This document shows, piece after piece, positions 16,060-24,424 of a stretch of 64,000 nucleotides of DNA (positions are counted from its first letter, which is position 1; each line of letters opens with the position of its first letter). Under the pieces are notes generated by a model that saw nothing but the letters and a program-made list of their open reading frames with translations, was not told the DNA's origin and ran no database searches. The DNA lies in NCBI GenBank assembly GCA_015060555.1, contig SUYG01000037.1, positions 153,785-217,784 on the forward strand. The letters run 5' to 3'. This DNA comes from Physcousia sp015060555. GTDB taxonomy: Bacteria; Bacteroidota; Bacteroidia; Bacteroidales; Bacteroidaceae. The position numbers were made by a program, and so were the translations under genes.

Positions 16060-19008
16060 GTGAGACATCGCGCGCGTACCTTATATTATATAGTTGTCCT
16101 GCTGACGGCAGGACTCATGGTGGCGTGCTCTACCAAGAAGAACACAGGCATCACTCGCTTCTACCACAGCACCACCGCCCATTTCAACACCCTCTACAAC
16201 GGACGTGTGGCCTTCGAAGAAGGCATCGAGGCACAACAGAAAGGCCATGTCGATAACTACACCGAGCTACTTCCCATGTACATCGTAGCCGACAAGAAGA
16301 CGGCAGCGATGGGTAAAGGAAACTTCGAGACCGCTATCGAGAAGAGCCAGAAAGCCATCAAGAAACACAGCATTAAGCGCAAGCCGAAGAAACCGTCGGG
16401 GCGCATGACAGACAAGCAGAAAGCCTACTACAATCGCAAGGAGTTCAACCCCTACCTGCGCCACGCATGGCTGATGATGGCCGATGCACAGTTCCAAATG
16501 GGCGATTTCATCGAGGCAGCAGCCAGCTACAGCTACATCATCCGCCTCTACAGCGAACAGCCCGAGGTGGCCAGCATTGCACGTGCCAAGCTCGTCCGTT
16601 GCTATGTGATGCTGGACTGGCCCTACGATGCCGAAGATGTCTTCAACAAGATTCGCTGCGACAGCATCACCCCGCGTGGAGAACGCGAGACACAAGCCTC
16701 TAAGGCTGCCTACTACATTGCGACAGGACAATTCCAGGAGGCTGTGGAACCGCTCAGAGAGAGCATCAAGCACGCCCGCGGCAGACTGCAAAAGGCACGC
16801 CTCTACTACTTGCTCGGACAACTCTACCAGCAGACGGGCGACAAGCAGTCGGCCTACAAGGCCTTACGCCGTTGCACACGCCTCACGCCGCCCTACGAAC
16901 TGGCTTTCAACGCCCGAATCCTGCAGACCGAGGTGATGGCCGACGGTCAGGGTAAGGCCATGATCCGCAGGTTGCGCCGCATGGCTAAGAATCCCAACAA
17001 TGTCAACTACAAGGACCGCATCTATTATGCCATCGGCAATATCTACCTTGCCAGTCGCGACACGATGAACACCATCTACGCCTGGAAGAAGGGCATCGAG
17101 GAAAGCACGCAAAGCGGCTTTGCCAAGGCGGTCGTACTGCAGCATCTCGGAGAACTCTACTGGGAACGTGAGAACTATATCGATGCCACGAGCTGCTACA
17201 CAGAGCTCGCAGGCATCATGGACAAGGAACACAAGGACTACAAGGAGGTGGAGCGGCGCAGCAAGATCCTCACAGAGATAGAGCCCCACCTGAGCGCGGT
17301 GAAGCTGCAGGACAGCCTTCAGGTGCTAGCCAAGCTGCCCGAGAAGGAGTATCTGGCAGCCATCGACCGCGTCATCGACGAGCTGAAGAAGAAGGAGAAG
17401 GAAGCTGAGAAGAAGGAGTTCGAGCAGTCGCAAGGCGGCGCCACATCCACGGCTGCCAAGCCCGCAGGCGCCGGTGCCACCACGAACACCAACCAGGCGG
17501 GAGCTGTGCGACGCGGCTCACAAAGCGCAACCTTCTACTTCTATAACACCCAAACCGTGGCACAAGGCAAACAAGCCTTCCAACGTCGTTGGGGCAACCG
17601 TCCGAACGAGGACAACTGGCGCACCAGCAATAAGCAACGCAACGACGGCGGCAACAACGACAGTGAGATGGGCTACGACTATGCTGCGGAGGACAGCCTG
17701 GCGGCCTTGGCCGATGGAATGGGCGGGAATGGCGACTACGACGAGGAGGAGCAGCGCCTGAAAGACTCCCTCGCCAACGACCCGCACCACCGCGAGTACT
17801 ACCTGAAGCAGATTCCGTTCACCGAAGAGCAGGTGGCAGCCTCCAACCAGCTGATTCTCGATGGGCTCTACCACAGTGGAGTGCTGGAGATGGACAAAAT
17901 CGGCAACTATCCCCTGGCACGTAAGACGCTGAACCGTGTGGTGTCGGACTTCCCCGACTTCGACAAGATGGACGACGTCTATTACCACCTCTTCCTGCTG
18001 GCGATGCGGCGCGATGATGCCGCCGACATGGACCACTACCTGACGCTCCTGCGCGACTCCTTCCCCGAGAGTCCCCACACCAAGACCATCACCAACCCGC
18101 GCTATCTTGAGCTGGCACAGTTCGGCCGTCACCTCGAGGACACGCTCTATGCCCAGACCTACGATGCCTACAAAGAGGGCAACTACTGGGTTGTCAACGA
18201 GAACTTCAAGGAGAGCACCGCCGACTTCGAAGATGGCGCCCATCGCGCGAAGTTCCTGTTCATCCACGCCATGACGCAGCTCTACACCGGCCATCGCGAC
18301 TCGTTCCTCGCGGAACTGAAGATTGTGGCTGAGAAATATTCCAAGGACGAGATTGCCGAACTGGCAGCCGCCTTCGTAAAGGGGATTCAGGAGGGACGCC
18401 TGCTGACATCTGACAAATGGGATGCCAGCAGCATCTGGAGCCGCCGCACCGTGGGCGAAAGTGGCGACAGCACCACCGTTGCTGACAGTCTGATTGCCGA
18501 CCCGCTGGTGCCCTACGTCTTCGTGCTGGCTTATCCCACCGGGGAGCTGGACGAGGACCAGTTGCTCTACGAGATGGCGCGCTTTAATTTCACCACCTTC
18601 ATGGCGCGCAACTTTGACATCGAAATCGTGCCCGCAGGCACCATCAGCCAGCTGCGCGTCACGGGGTTCCAGAACTACGACGAGGTTCACGCCTATGCCC
18701 AACAGCTCTACAACAACGCCCACATGCGGGAACGTCTGGAAGGCATCCGCGCCATCCTCATCAGCGATGCCAACCTGAAGTTGCTGGGCACCCGCTACAG
18801 CTACGACGACTACGCCGAGTTCTTCGACACGGAACTCTCACCACTCGAAGTGCCCAAGGACCTCATTCTCGACGAACCCACCGATATGCCCAAGGACATC
18901 GACGACGTACCCGTAGGCGAGGAAAACGGCACCACGAATGCCGAAGAGGAAGCCGAAGAGGAGGAAGAAGAAGAAGCTGTTGAGGATGATGAGGATTGGA
19001 TGTATTAG
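16060..19008 (+). CDS. porW: PorW/SprE-like TPR lipoprotein of the type IX secretion system
   Basis: 982 aa. A GTG start at 16060 is favoured: a TAA in frame lies just upstream and the lipoprotein signal needs the N-terminus. Signal and lipobox LMVACS put the lipidated Cys at about 23. STKKNTGITRFYHSTTAHFNT is the hallmark start of PorW/SprE. Many TPR-like helical repeats follow (about 120-420 and 590-760), a low-complexity Ala/Gly/Thr linker near 450-480, and a C-terminus rich in Glu/Asp (EEEAEEEEEEEAVEDDEDW). PorW is needed for T9SS assembly or function. It is followed by porX, separated only by inverted-repeat element B; its TAG stop is the first trinucleotide of that element. Confidence 0.85.
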   Translation: MRHRARTLYYIVVLLTAGLMVACSTKKNTGITRFYHSTTAHFNTLYNGRVAFEEGIEAQQKGHVDNYTELLPMYIVADKKTAAMGKGNFETAIEKSQKAIKKHSIKRKPKKPSGRMTDKQKAYYNRKEFNPYLRHAWLMMADAQFQMGDFIEAAASYSYIIRLYSEQPEVASIARAKLVRCYVMLDWPYDAEDVFNKIRCDSITPRGERETQASKAAYYIATGQFQEAVEPLRESIKHARGRLQKARLYYLLGQLYQQTGDKQSAYKALRRCTRLTPPYELAFNARILQTEVMADGQGKAMIRRLRRMAKNPNNVNYKDRIYYAIGNIYLASRDTMNTIYAWKKGIEESTQSGFAKAVVLQHLGELYWERENYIDATSCYTELAGIMDKEHKDYKEVERRSKILTEIEPHLSAVKLQDSLQVLAKLPEKEYLAAIDRVIDELKKKEKEAEKKEFEQSQGGATSTAAKPAGAGATTNTNQAGAVRRGSQSATFYFYNTQTVAQGKQAFQRRWGNRPNEDNWRTSNKQRNDGGNNDSEMGYDYAAEDSLAALADGMGGNGDYDEEEQRLKDSLANDPHHREYYLKQIPFTEEQVAASNQLILDGLYHSGVLEMDKIGNYPLARKTLNRVVSDFPDFDKMDDVYYHLFLLAMRRDDAADMDHYLTLLRDSFPESPHTKTITNPRYLELAQFGRHLEDTLYAQTYDAYKEGNYWVVNENFKESTADFEDGAHRAKFLFIHAMTQLYTGHRDSFLAELKIVAEKYSKDEIAELAAAFVKGIQEGRLLTSDKWDASSIWSRRTVGESGDSTTVADSLIADPLVPYVFVLAYPTGELDEDQLLYEMARFNFTTFMARNFDIEIVPAGTISQLRVTGFQNYDEVHAYAQQLYNNAHMRERLEGIRAILISDANLKLLGTRYSYDDYAEFFDTELSPLEVPKDLILDEPTDMPKDIDDVPVGEENGTTNAEEEAEEEEEEEAVEDDEDWMY

Positions 19009-19249
19009 ACCCACCCCCAAAAGACCCACCCCCGGCCCCTCCCGTTAGGGAGGGGAGAGCCTGCGGAGAGGGGGGGGAGGAGAAAGGTCGGAATAACGAG
19101 ATAACGAGATAACGGAATTCGAAATAACGGAATAAAGAAATAACGAAAAAGCTTATGTCTTATAACAACACATCGCGCCAGCCTCTCCCCTCCCTAACGG
19201 GAGGGGTCGGGGGTGGGTCTGCCGGGGGTGGGTCTGCCGGGGCCGGGTC
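19008..19249. repeat. MITE-like inverted-repeat element, copy B
   Basis: Same architecture as 15512-15689. The left arm at 19023-19066 is preceded by an extra GACCCACCCCC unit. AATAACGG/GATAACGA words fill the centre. An ATG at 19155 precedes the right arm (about 19176-19219), which is extended by two further ~15-bp GGGGGTGGGTCTGCC-type units to 19249. It overlaps the porW stop and encodes the N-terminal extension of PorX. The expanded ends suggest replication slippage. Confidence 0.8.
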
Positions 19250-20810
19250 TTCCATTGCCTCCTTACTCTGGGTTGACGACGAGATTGACTTGTTGAAGGC
19301 TCATGTCCTGTTTTTGGAGAAGAAAGGGTATAGCGTCGATACTGTCACCAACGGCTTTGATGCCGTGGAACGGTGCGGTGAACAGGCCTACGACCTCATC
19401 CTCCTCGACGAGAATATGCCTGGTTTGAGCGGCCTCGAGACACTGCAGCGCATCAAGGAGGTGACGCCTACCACGCCCGTGGTGATGGTCACCAAGAGCG
19501 AGGAAGAGAACATCATGGACCAGGCCATCGGCAGCAAGATTGCCGACTACCTCATCAAGCCGGTCAACCCCACGCAGATCCTGTTGTCGCTAAAGAAGAA
19601 CCTCCACCAACGCGAGATTGTCACCGAACAGACACAGACAGCCTACCAGCAGGATTTCGGAAAGATGGGCTTACTCATCGACGATGCCCGCAGCATCGAG
19701 GACTGGATGGAAGTCTATCGCCGTCTGGTGGCATGGGAGCTGCAACTCTCCGAGACCGACAGCGCCATGAAGGAGATGCTGGCCATGCAGAAGCAGGAGG
19801 CAAACCACAGTTTTGCCCGTTTCATCGAACGAAACTACATTGACTGGATCAATGATGCTGAGGCCAAGGGGCGCCCTGAAATCATGAGCCCAGACATCTT
19901 CAAACGCTGCATCTTCCCCCTCCTGGACCAGGGCGAGAAAGTGTTCCTGCTCGTCATCGACAACTTCCGCTACGACCAGTGGCGCGTTCTCATGAACGAG
20001 ATTGCCGAGATGTTCCATATCGAGGAGCGTCTCTACTGCAGCATCCTCCCCACAGCCACACAGTATGCGCGCAACGCCATCTTCTCCGGCCTGATGCCCA
20101 ACATCATCGCCGAAATGTTCCCCGACCTGTGGGTCGATGAGGACAGCGAGGAGGGCAAGAACCTCAACGAGGCACCCCTCATCCAGACGCTCTTCAAGCG
20201 CTACCGCCGCCAGCACACCTTCACCTACAACAAAGTCAACGACTCGGCAGCTGCCGAGCGCCTGGTGCAGAAGCTGCCGCAGCTGTCGAAGTACGATGTC
20301 AACGTCTGCGTCCTCAACTTCATCGACATGCTCAGCCACGCCCGCACGGAAAGCCGCATGGTGCGTGAGCTGGCCAGCAACGAAGCCGCCTACCGCAGCA
20401 TCACCCTCAGCTGGTTCCGCCACAGCGCCGTCGGCGACCTCTTCCGCGCCCTCGCCGCCTCGGACTACCACATCATCCTCACCACCGACCACGGCAGCAT
20501 CCGCTGTCAGACGCCCGTGCGCGTGAAGGGCGACAAGAACACCAACACCAACCTGCGCTACAAGCTGGGCAAGAGCCTCGACTACAACCCCAAGGAGGTC
20601 TTTGAGATCACCAATCCCCAGCGCGCGCTGCTGCCCTCGCCCAACCTGTCCACGCGCTACATCTTCGCCCGCGGCGACAGTTTCTTCGCCTATCCCAACA
20701 ACTACAACTACTATGTCTCCTACTACCGCGACACCTTCCAGCACGGCGGCATCTCGATGGAGGAAATGCTGATTCCACTGGTGGAGCTCACGCCGAGGAA
20801 GAGGAGCTGA
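19155..20810 (+). CDS. porX: PorX-type response regulator with PglZ domain
   Basis: 551 aa. Receiver domain at about 34-155 with acidic pair D41/D42 (LLWVDDEIDLLK), phospho-acceptor D85 (LILLDENMPGLSG) and K114 (MVTKSEEE). Then a helical linker and a PglZ-type alkaline-phosphatase-superfamily domain (VFLLVIDNFRYDQWRVL, about 270; DHGSIR near 450). PorX with the PorY kinase controls T9SS genes. In known PorX the phospho-acceptor is near residue 58; here about 27-33 extra residues rich in Gly/Ser come from inverted-repeat element B. No ATG, GTG or TTG occurs between the element and the receiver domain, so the start inside the element is needed. Confidence 0.93.
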   Translation: MSYNNTSRQPLPSLTGGVGGGSAGGGSAGAGSSIASLLWVDDEIDLLKAHVLFLEKKGYSVDTVTNGFDAVERCGEQAYDLILLDENMPGLSGLETLQRIKEVTPTTPVVMVTKSEEENIMDQAIGSKIADYLIKPVNPTQILLSLKKNLHQREIVTEQTQTAYQQDFGKMGLLIDDARSIEDWMEVYRRLVAWELQLSETDSAMKEMLAMQKQEANHSFARFIERNYIDWINDAEAKGRPEIMSPDIFKRCIFPLLDQGEKVFLLVIDNFRYDQWRVLMNEIAEMFHIEERLYCSILPTATQYARNAIFSGLMPNIIAEMFPDLWVDEDSEEGKNLNEAPLIQTLFKRYRRQHTFTYNKVNDSAAAERLVQKLPQLSKYDVNVCVLNFIDMLSHARTESRMVRELASNEAAYRSITLSWFRHSAVGDLFRALAASDYHIILTTDHGSIRCQTPVRVKGDKNTNTNLRYKLGKSLDYNPKEVFEITNPQRALLPSPNLSTRYIFARGDSFFAYPNNYNYYVSYYRDTFQHGGISMEEMLIPLVELTPRKRS

Positions 20811-20829
20811 ATTGATGGTTGGCGGCCAA

Positions 20830-20900
20830 GCACTTGTCAATATAACGGAATTACGATATTACGATATAACAAGATAACGGCATTACGAGGCCCCAGAAAC
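20830..20900. repeat. ATAACGG/ATTACGA word array
   Basis: The porX-tsaE spacer is built from degenerate AT(A/T)ACG(A/G) units, the same word that fills both inverted-repeat elements upstream. Confidence 0.5.
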
Positions 20901-20914
20901 AAGATTAAAGATAT

Positions 20915-21349
20915 ATGACCACCCCAACAGAATATAAACCCCTTATCACCTTCACGGAGGAAGCCCTGCCCGCTGCAGCAAAGACATTCCTGCAGGCTGT
21001 CGGCAACCATCGTGTCATCGCCTTCTATGGTGGCATGGGCGCCGGAAAGACCACGTTCATCGCCGCTCTCTGCCGCGAGCTGGGCGTCACAGAACCCGTC
21101 ACCTCCCCCACTTTCGCCATTGTCAACGAATACGCGGTGAGTGACAAGTCATCCATTTATCATTTCGACTTCTACCGCATCAAGCGCCTGGAAGAGGCCT
21201 ACGACATTGGCTTTGAGGACTATCTCTACAGCGGCCACCTCTGCCTCATCGAATGGCCCGAACTCATCGAGGAACTGCTCCCCGATGACACCCTACGCGT
21301 ACATATTACTGTTGCCGACGACGGCAGCCGAAGCATTGACATAGCATGA
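20915..21349 (+). CDS. tsaE: tRNA threonylcarbamoyladenosine ATPase TsaE
   Basis: 144 aa. Walker A YGGMGAGKTTF (about 38-48), PVTSPTFAIVNEY, then YHFDFYRI and LIEWPELIEELLP, all typical of TsaE/YjeE. It acts with TsaB and TsaD to make t6A37 of ANN-decoding tRNAs. The stop overlaps the dusB start (ATGA at 21346), so the two are translationally coupled. Position after porX is common in Bacteroidetes. Confidence 0.95.
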   Translation: MTTPTEYKPLITFTEEALPAAAKTFLQAVGNHRVIAFYGGMGAGKTTFIAALCRELGVTEPVTSPTFAIVNEYAVSDKSSIYHFDFYRIKRLEEAYDIGFEDYLYSGHLCLIEWPELIEELLPDDTLRVHITVADDGSRSIDIA

Positions 21350-22359
21350 AGATAGGAAACCTGGATTTAGGACAGCGCCCCGTCTTCCTGGCGCCCATGG
21401 AAGATGTCACGGACATCGGCTTCCGCCTGCTCTGCCGCCAGATGGGGGCCGCGATGGTCTATAGCGAGTTTGTGGCTGCCGACGCCCTCGTGCGCATGGT
21501 CAACAAGAGCCTCAAGAAGCTGGAGGTGTGCGACGAGGAGCGCCCCGTGGCCATACAGATCTACGGCAAGGAGCCTGAAGCGATGGCCGATGCAGCACGC
21601 ATCGTGGTGGAGCAGGCTCACCCCGATGTGCTCGACCTGAACTTCGGCTGTCCGGTGAAGAAGATAGCCGGGAAAGGGGCCGGAGCGGGGATGCTGCAGA
21701 ATGTGCCCAAGCTGCTGGAGATCACGCGCGCTGTCGTAGATGCCGTGGGCGCACAGGTGCCGGTGACGGTGAAGACACGCTTGGGATGGGATCACGAGCA
21801 CAAGATCATCGTGGAGCTGGCCGAGCAGCTGCAGGACTGCGGCATCGCGGCCCTGACGATTCACGGTCGCACACGCTCCCAGATGTACACCGACCAGGCC
21901 GACTGGACGCTCATCGGCGCCGTGAAACAGAACCCCCGCATGCATATTCCCATCATCGGCAACGGCGACATCACGAGTGCCGAGAAAGCCGTGGAGGCCT
22001 TCGAGCGCTATGGCGTAGATGCCATCATGGTGGGGCGCGCCACCTTCGGCCGTCCCTGGATTTTCAGGGAAATCACAGAAGCACTCGACCCCACGCTCAC
22101 AGGGCGCAGGGTCGAGGCAATGTCCATCGATTGGAAACTGGATATTCTCAAGGAGCAGACGCTCACGTCCATCTCCCGTCTCGGCGAACTCAGCGGCATC
22201 CGCCATGTGCGTCGCCATCTGGCCGCATCGCCCCTCTTCAAGGGCATCCCTGACTTCCGTCAGACACGCATCAAGATGCTGCAGGCCGACACGGTTCAGG
22301 AGCTCTTCGAAGTCATGGAATATACCCGTGATCTGCTCCATCAACTACCCGTCGGATGA
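21346..22359 (+). CDS. dusB: tRNA-dihydrouridine synthase DusB
   Basis: 337 aa FMN TIM-barrel enzyme. APMEDVTDIGFRLLCRQMGA, LNFGCPVKKIAGKGAGAGML (with the active-site Cys), TVKTRLGWD, TIHGRTRSQMY, IIGNGDIT and GVDAIMVGRATFGRPWIF are standard Dus motifs. Reduces uridines in the tRNA D loop. Coupled to tsaE. Its 3' end overlaps the convergent DUF5056 gene by 47 bp, an unusual tail-to-tail overlap. Confidence 0.95.
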   Translation: MKIGNLDLGQRPVFLAPMEDVTDIGFRLLCRQMGAAMVYSEFVAADALVRMVNKSLKKLEVCDEERPVAIQIYGKEPEAMADAARIVVEQAHPDVLDLNFGCPVKKIAGKGAGAGMLQNVPKLLEITRAVVDAVGAQVPVTVKTRLGWDHEHKIIVELAEQLQDCGIAALTIHGRTRSQMYTDQADWTLIGAVKQNPRMHIPIIGNGDITSAEKAVEAFERYGVDAIMVGRATFGRPWIFREITEALDPTLTGRRVEAMSIDWKLDILKEQTLTSISRLGELSGIRHVRRHLAASPLFKGIPDFRQTRIKMLQADTVQELFEVMEYTRDLLHQLPVG

Positions 22360-22759
22360 CGAGCGTCATCAGGATGATGGTCGTGAGCGCGAGGGCCAGG
22401 AGCTGAGTGGGCGACGGCAGGTAGTCGGGCAGGCGATGGACGAAGAGCATCACCACCACCAGCAGGCTGTCGGGATCGAAGTTGGCAGAGAGCGTTGTGA
22501 CGTGGGTGAAGACGCTGTTGACGCTCTCCAGCGTCTCCGTGAAGACGCCCAGGTAGAGCAGGATGGCGACGACGCCAACAGCTCCTAAGATGTTAAGCCT
22601 CAACGACAAGCGCCGCATTTGCAGGATTCTGCTACGCGCTGACACCTCCTTCATCACGCGCTCCGTGAAGCCGTTGTCAGGAATCGCCTGCTGATGCGCT
22701 GCGAAGAAATCAGCGAGCAAGCGTTCATCACGCAGATTTGTTTTATCCATTGTATCCAT
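22313..22759 (-). CDS. DUF5056-like membrane protein, possible anti-sigma partner
   Basis: 148 aa. N-terminal soluble part (LADFFAAHQQAIPDNGFTER then VMKEVSARSR) followed by two or three hydrophobic segments (about 53-72 and 88-135). Small proteins of this make-up, called DUF5056 in Bacteroidetes, usually follow an ECF sigma gene, which is so here (17-bp overlap). An anti-sigma role is inferred from that arrangement only. The gene overlaps the 3' end of dusB on the other strand by 47 bp. Confidence 0.7.
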   Translation of the reverse strand: MDTMDKTNLRDERLLADFFAAHQQAIPDNGFTERVMKEVSARSRILQMRRLSLRLNILGAVGVVAILLYLGVFTETLESVNSVFTHVTTLSANFDPDSLLVVVMLFVHRLPDYLPSPTQLLALALTTIILMTLVIRRVVDGADHGYIP

Positions 22760-23306
22760 TGTTGCGAAGGTAGTTAGCTAAGTTCTTCTTGCCACGCAGG
22801 AGGTGGCTCTTGACAGTGTTCTCGGGCATCGCCATGATAATGGCAATCTCCCTGATGCTTTGTCCCTCCACGCATTGCAGGACCACGCAAGCGCGTTCTG
22901 CTTCCGAGAGCGTGGAGAGGGCGAGGTCGAGGTCGTGGCGAAGACCCACTCCCTCGCGTGGCTGTTGTGGTGCTGAAGCCCGATTCTCGAGCAAGACGAG
23001 GTTCTCTCCTTCCAGCGAAAGCGGGGTGCGTGCAAGGCTTCGCTCATCGTCCAGGAACACGCGGTAGGCGATGCGCAGCAGCCAGGTTTCGAAGCCCGAC
23101 AGCTGGCGGAAGTCGCCCAGATGCTGCCAGGCGCGGATGAAGGTCTCCTGCGAGAGGTCGTCGGCTCGCATCTCATCGCCGGTAGTCAGCCGTCGCAGGA
23201 AGCGACGCACGGCTTCCTGATGGGCCCGTACCAGCTGTCCGAAAGCCCGCTCACTGCCAAGCGTCACCACCTGCGCGATGAGTGCGATGTCCGAGAGACG
23301 TTGCAT
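22743..23306 (-). CDS. RNA polymerase ECF sigma factor
   Basis: 187 aa. Sigma-70 region 2 at about 20-90 (FGQLVRAHQEAVRRFLRRL, DDLSQETFIRAWQHLGDF, GFETWLLRIAYRVFLDD) and region 4 at about 125-180 (LSTLSEAERACVVLQCVEG, IAIIMAMPENTVKSHLLRG). The lack of regions 1 and 3 defines an ECF sigma. The start codon overlaps the stop of the upstream membrane-protein gene (TGATG), and the 3' end overlaps the DUF5056 gene. The three form a tight operon. Confidence 0.93.
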   Translation of the reverse strand: MQRLSDIALIAQVVTLGSERAFGQLVRAHQEAVRRFLRRLTTGDEMRADDLSQETFIRAWQHLGDFRQLSGFETWLLRIAYRVFLDDERSLARTPLSLEGENLVLLENRASAPQQPREGVGLRHDLDLALSTLSEAERACVVLQCVEGQSIREIAIIMAMPENTVKSHLLRGKKNLANYLRNNGYNG

Positions 23307-24259
23307 CAGTACTCTTTCTTATTCGATGTCTTGGCAATCACCAGTTTGGCAATACCGATGCAGGCCACGAGGGCACCCACGCCCCACAGCCCCTCGGCAC
23401 CGATGGAGACGAACACCAGGATGAGACCCACACCCACACAGCTGTACATGATACCGCTCTTCCACATCGCCTCGTTCTCGTTGGGATAAGGCTGTGCGAT
23501 GGGCATCTGCGGCTCCTCGGCAGGCGCCTGTGAACCACCCGGCACGGCGGCGGCAGGGTCAGCAGCAGGATCAGCGGCTGCAGCAGGAGCGGCCGGTGCG
23601 GCAGCTGGTGCCGACTGTGTGTTCGAGATGGTGGCACCCGTGTAGCCCGCTGTCTTGGCGCGCTTCCTGCTGTCGTGCACCAGCAGCCATATAATCAGCG
23701 CAATCACCCACAGGGGTGAGGTGAAGATAGCCAGCAGCAGCACGATGACGAGGATGGCGATGAAAATAGCAAGCAGGCCGCCGAACAGCCCCAAAGTGCC
23801 ACCCAGCAGCTTGCCCCACCAGCCATGCAACCACGGAATGTCCGTTCCTATGCCATCCTCGAAACCATCGATGAAATCTTCGAAATCATCACCCGACAGC
23901 GCTACGCTGTCGGGCCCTTCGTAGAGGAAGGTGGTGTCCTCGGACAAGGTCTCGAGCGAGTCGCCCAGACGGTCCATCTCATTGCCGATGGCCTCCATCT
24001 CATCGGCGATGTTCTCAGCCTTCTTGGGGTCGGTGACCGCCGTCGCGGCCATCTTCAGACCTTTGGCCGCCATCTGCGCCCCCTGCTTGGCCATCTTCTT
24101 GGCCACCGCTTTCTGCTGCGGCGTGGCAGGTTTTCCGTTGAGGGTAATCTTCTCGATGACCGTTGTGTCAGCCATTTCCTCGGCCTGGAGCGTAGAGAGG
24201 GGCATCACGGCTGCCACCAGCGCGGCCATCAGCATCGTAAGGAATCTCTTTGTTTTCAT
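23306..24259 (-). CDS. Signal-peptide membrane protein, DUF6249-like C-terminus
   Basis: 317 aa, function unknown. Signal peptide MKTKRFLTMLMAALVAAVMP. A Lys/Ala/Met-rich helical part (about 45-110), an acidic stretch (DDFEDFIDGFEDGIGTD), then a long hydrophobic region (about 146-195) and an Ala/Pro-rich linker (about 210-250). The last two helices (SGIMYSCVGVGLILVFVS; GVGALVACIGIAKLVIA) resemble the small DUF6249 module; that name is tentative. First gene of an operon with an ECF sigma and DUF5056, so it may be a sensor or target of that circuit. Confidence 0.65.
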   Translation of the reverse strand: MKTKRFLTMLMAALVAAVMPLSTLQAEEMADTTVIEKITLNGKPATPQQKAVAKKMAKQGAQMAAKGLKMAATAVTDPKKAENIADEMEAIGNEMDRLGDSLETLSEDTTFLYEGPDSVALSGDDFEDFIDGFEDGIGTDIPWLHGWWGKLLGGTLGLFGGLLAIFIAILVIVLLLAIFTSPLWVIALIIWLLVHDSRKRAKTAGYTGATISNTQSAPAAAPAAPAAAADPAADPAAAVPGGSQAPAEEPQMPIAQPYPNENEAMWKSGIMYSCVGVGLILVFVSIGAEGLWGVGALVACIGIAKLVIAKTSNKKEY

Positions 24260-24367
24260 ATCTTTTTCAGGTTAAATGTTGAACAATCTGTTTGCTTGTT
24301 TCTGTCTGTTAGACGCCGCCTCAGCGCGAAAAGTTGCAGACCGTTCACATTTTTGTCCTTTCACAGA

Positions 24368-24399
24368 CATCCCGCCACATCTTGCGACATGGCGGGATG
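24368..24399 (-). terminator. Hairpin after the short-chain dehydrogenase gene
   Basis: CATCCCGCCA and TGGCGGGATG form a perfect 10-bp stem around a 12-nt loop, 26 bp past the minus-strand stop at 24425. No strong T run follows, so termination is only likely. Confidence 0.5.
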
Positions 24400-24424
24400 C
24401 GTTAGCGTATGGCTGCAGCAGCCT

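Noticed and set aside
17518..18723. Minus-strand ORF of 401 codons
   Set aside because: Antisense shadow of porW.
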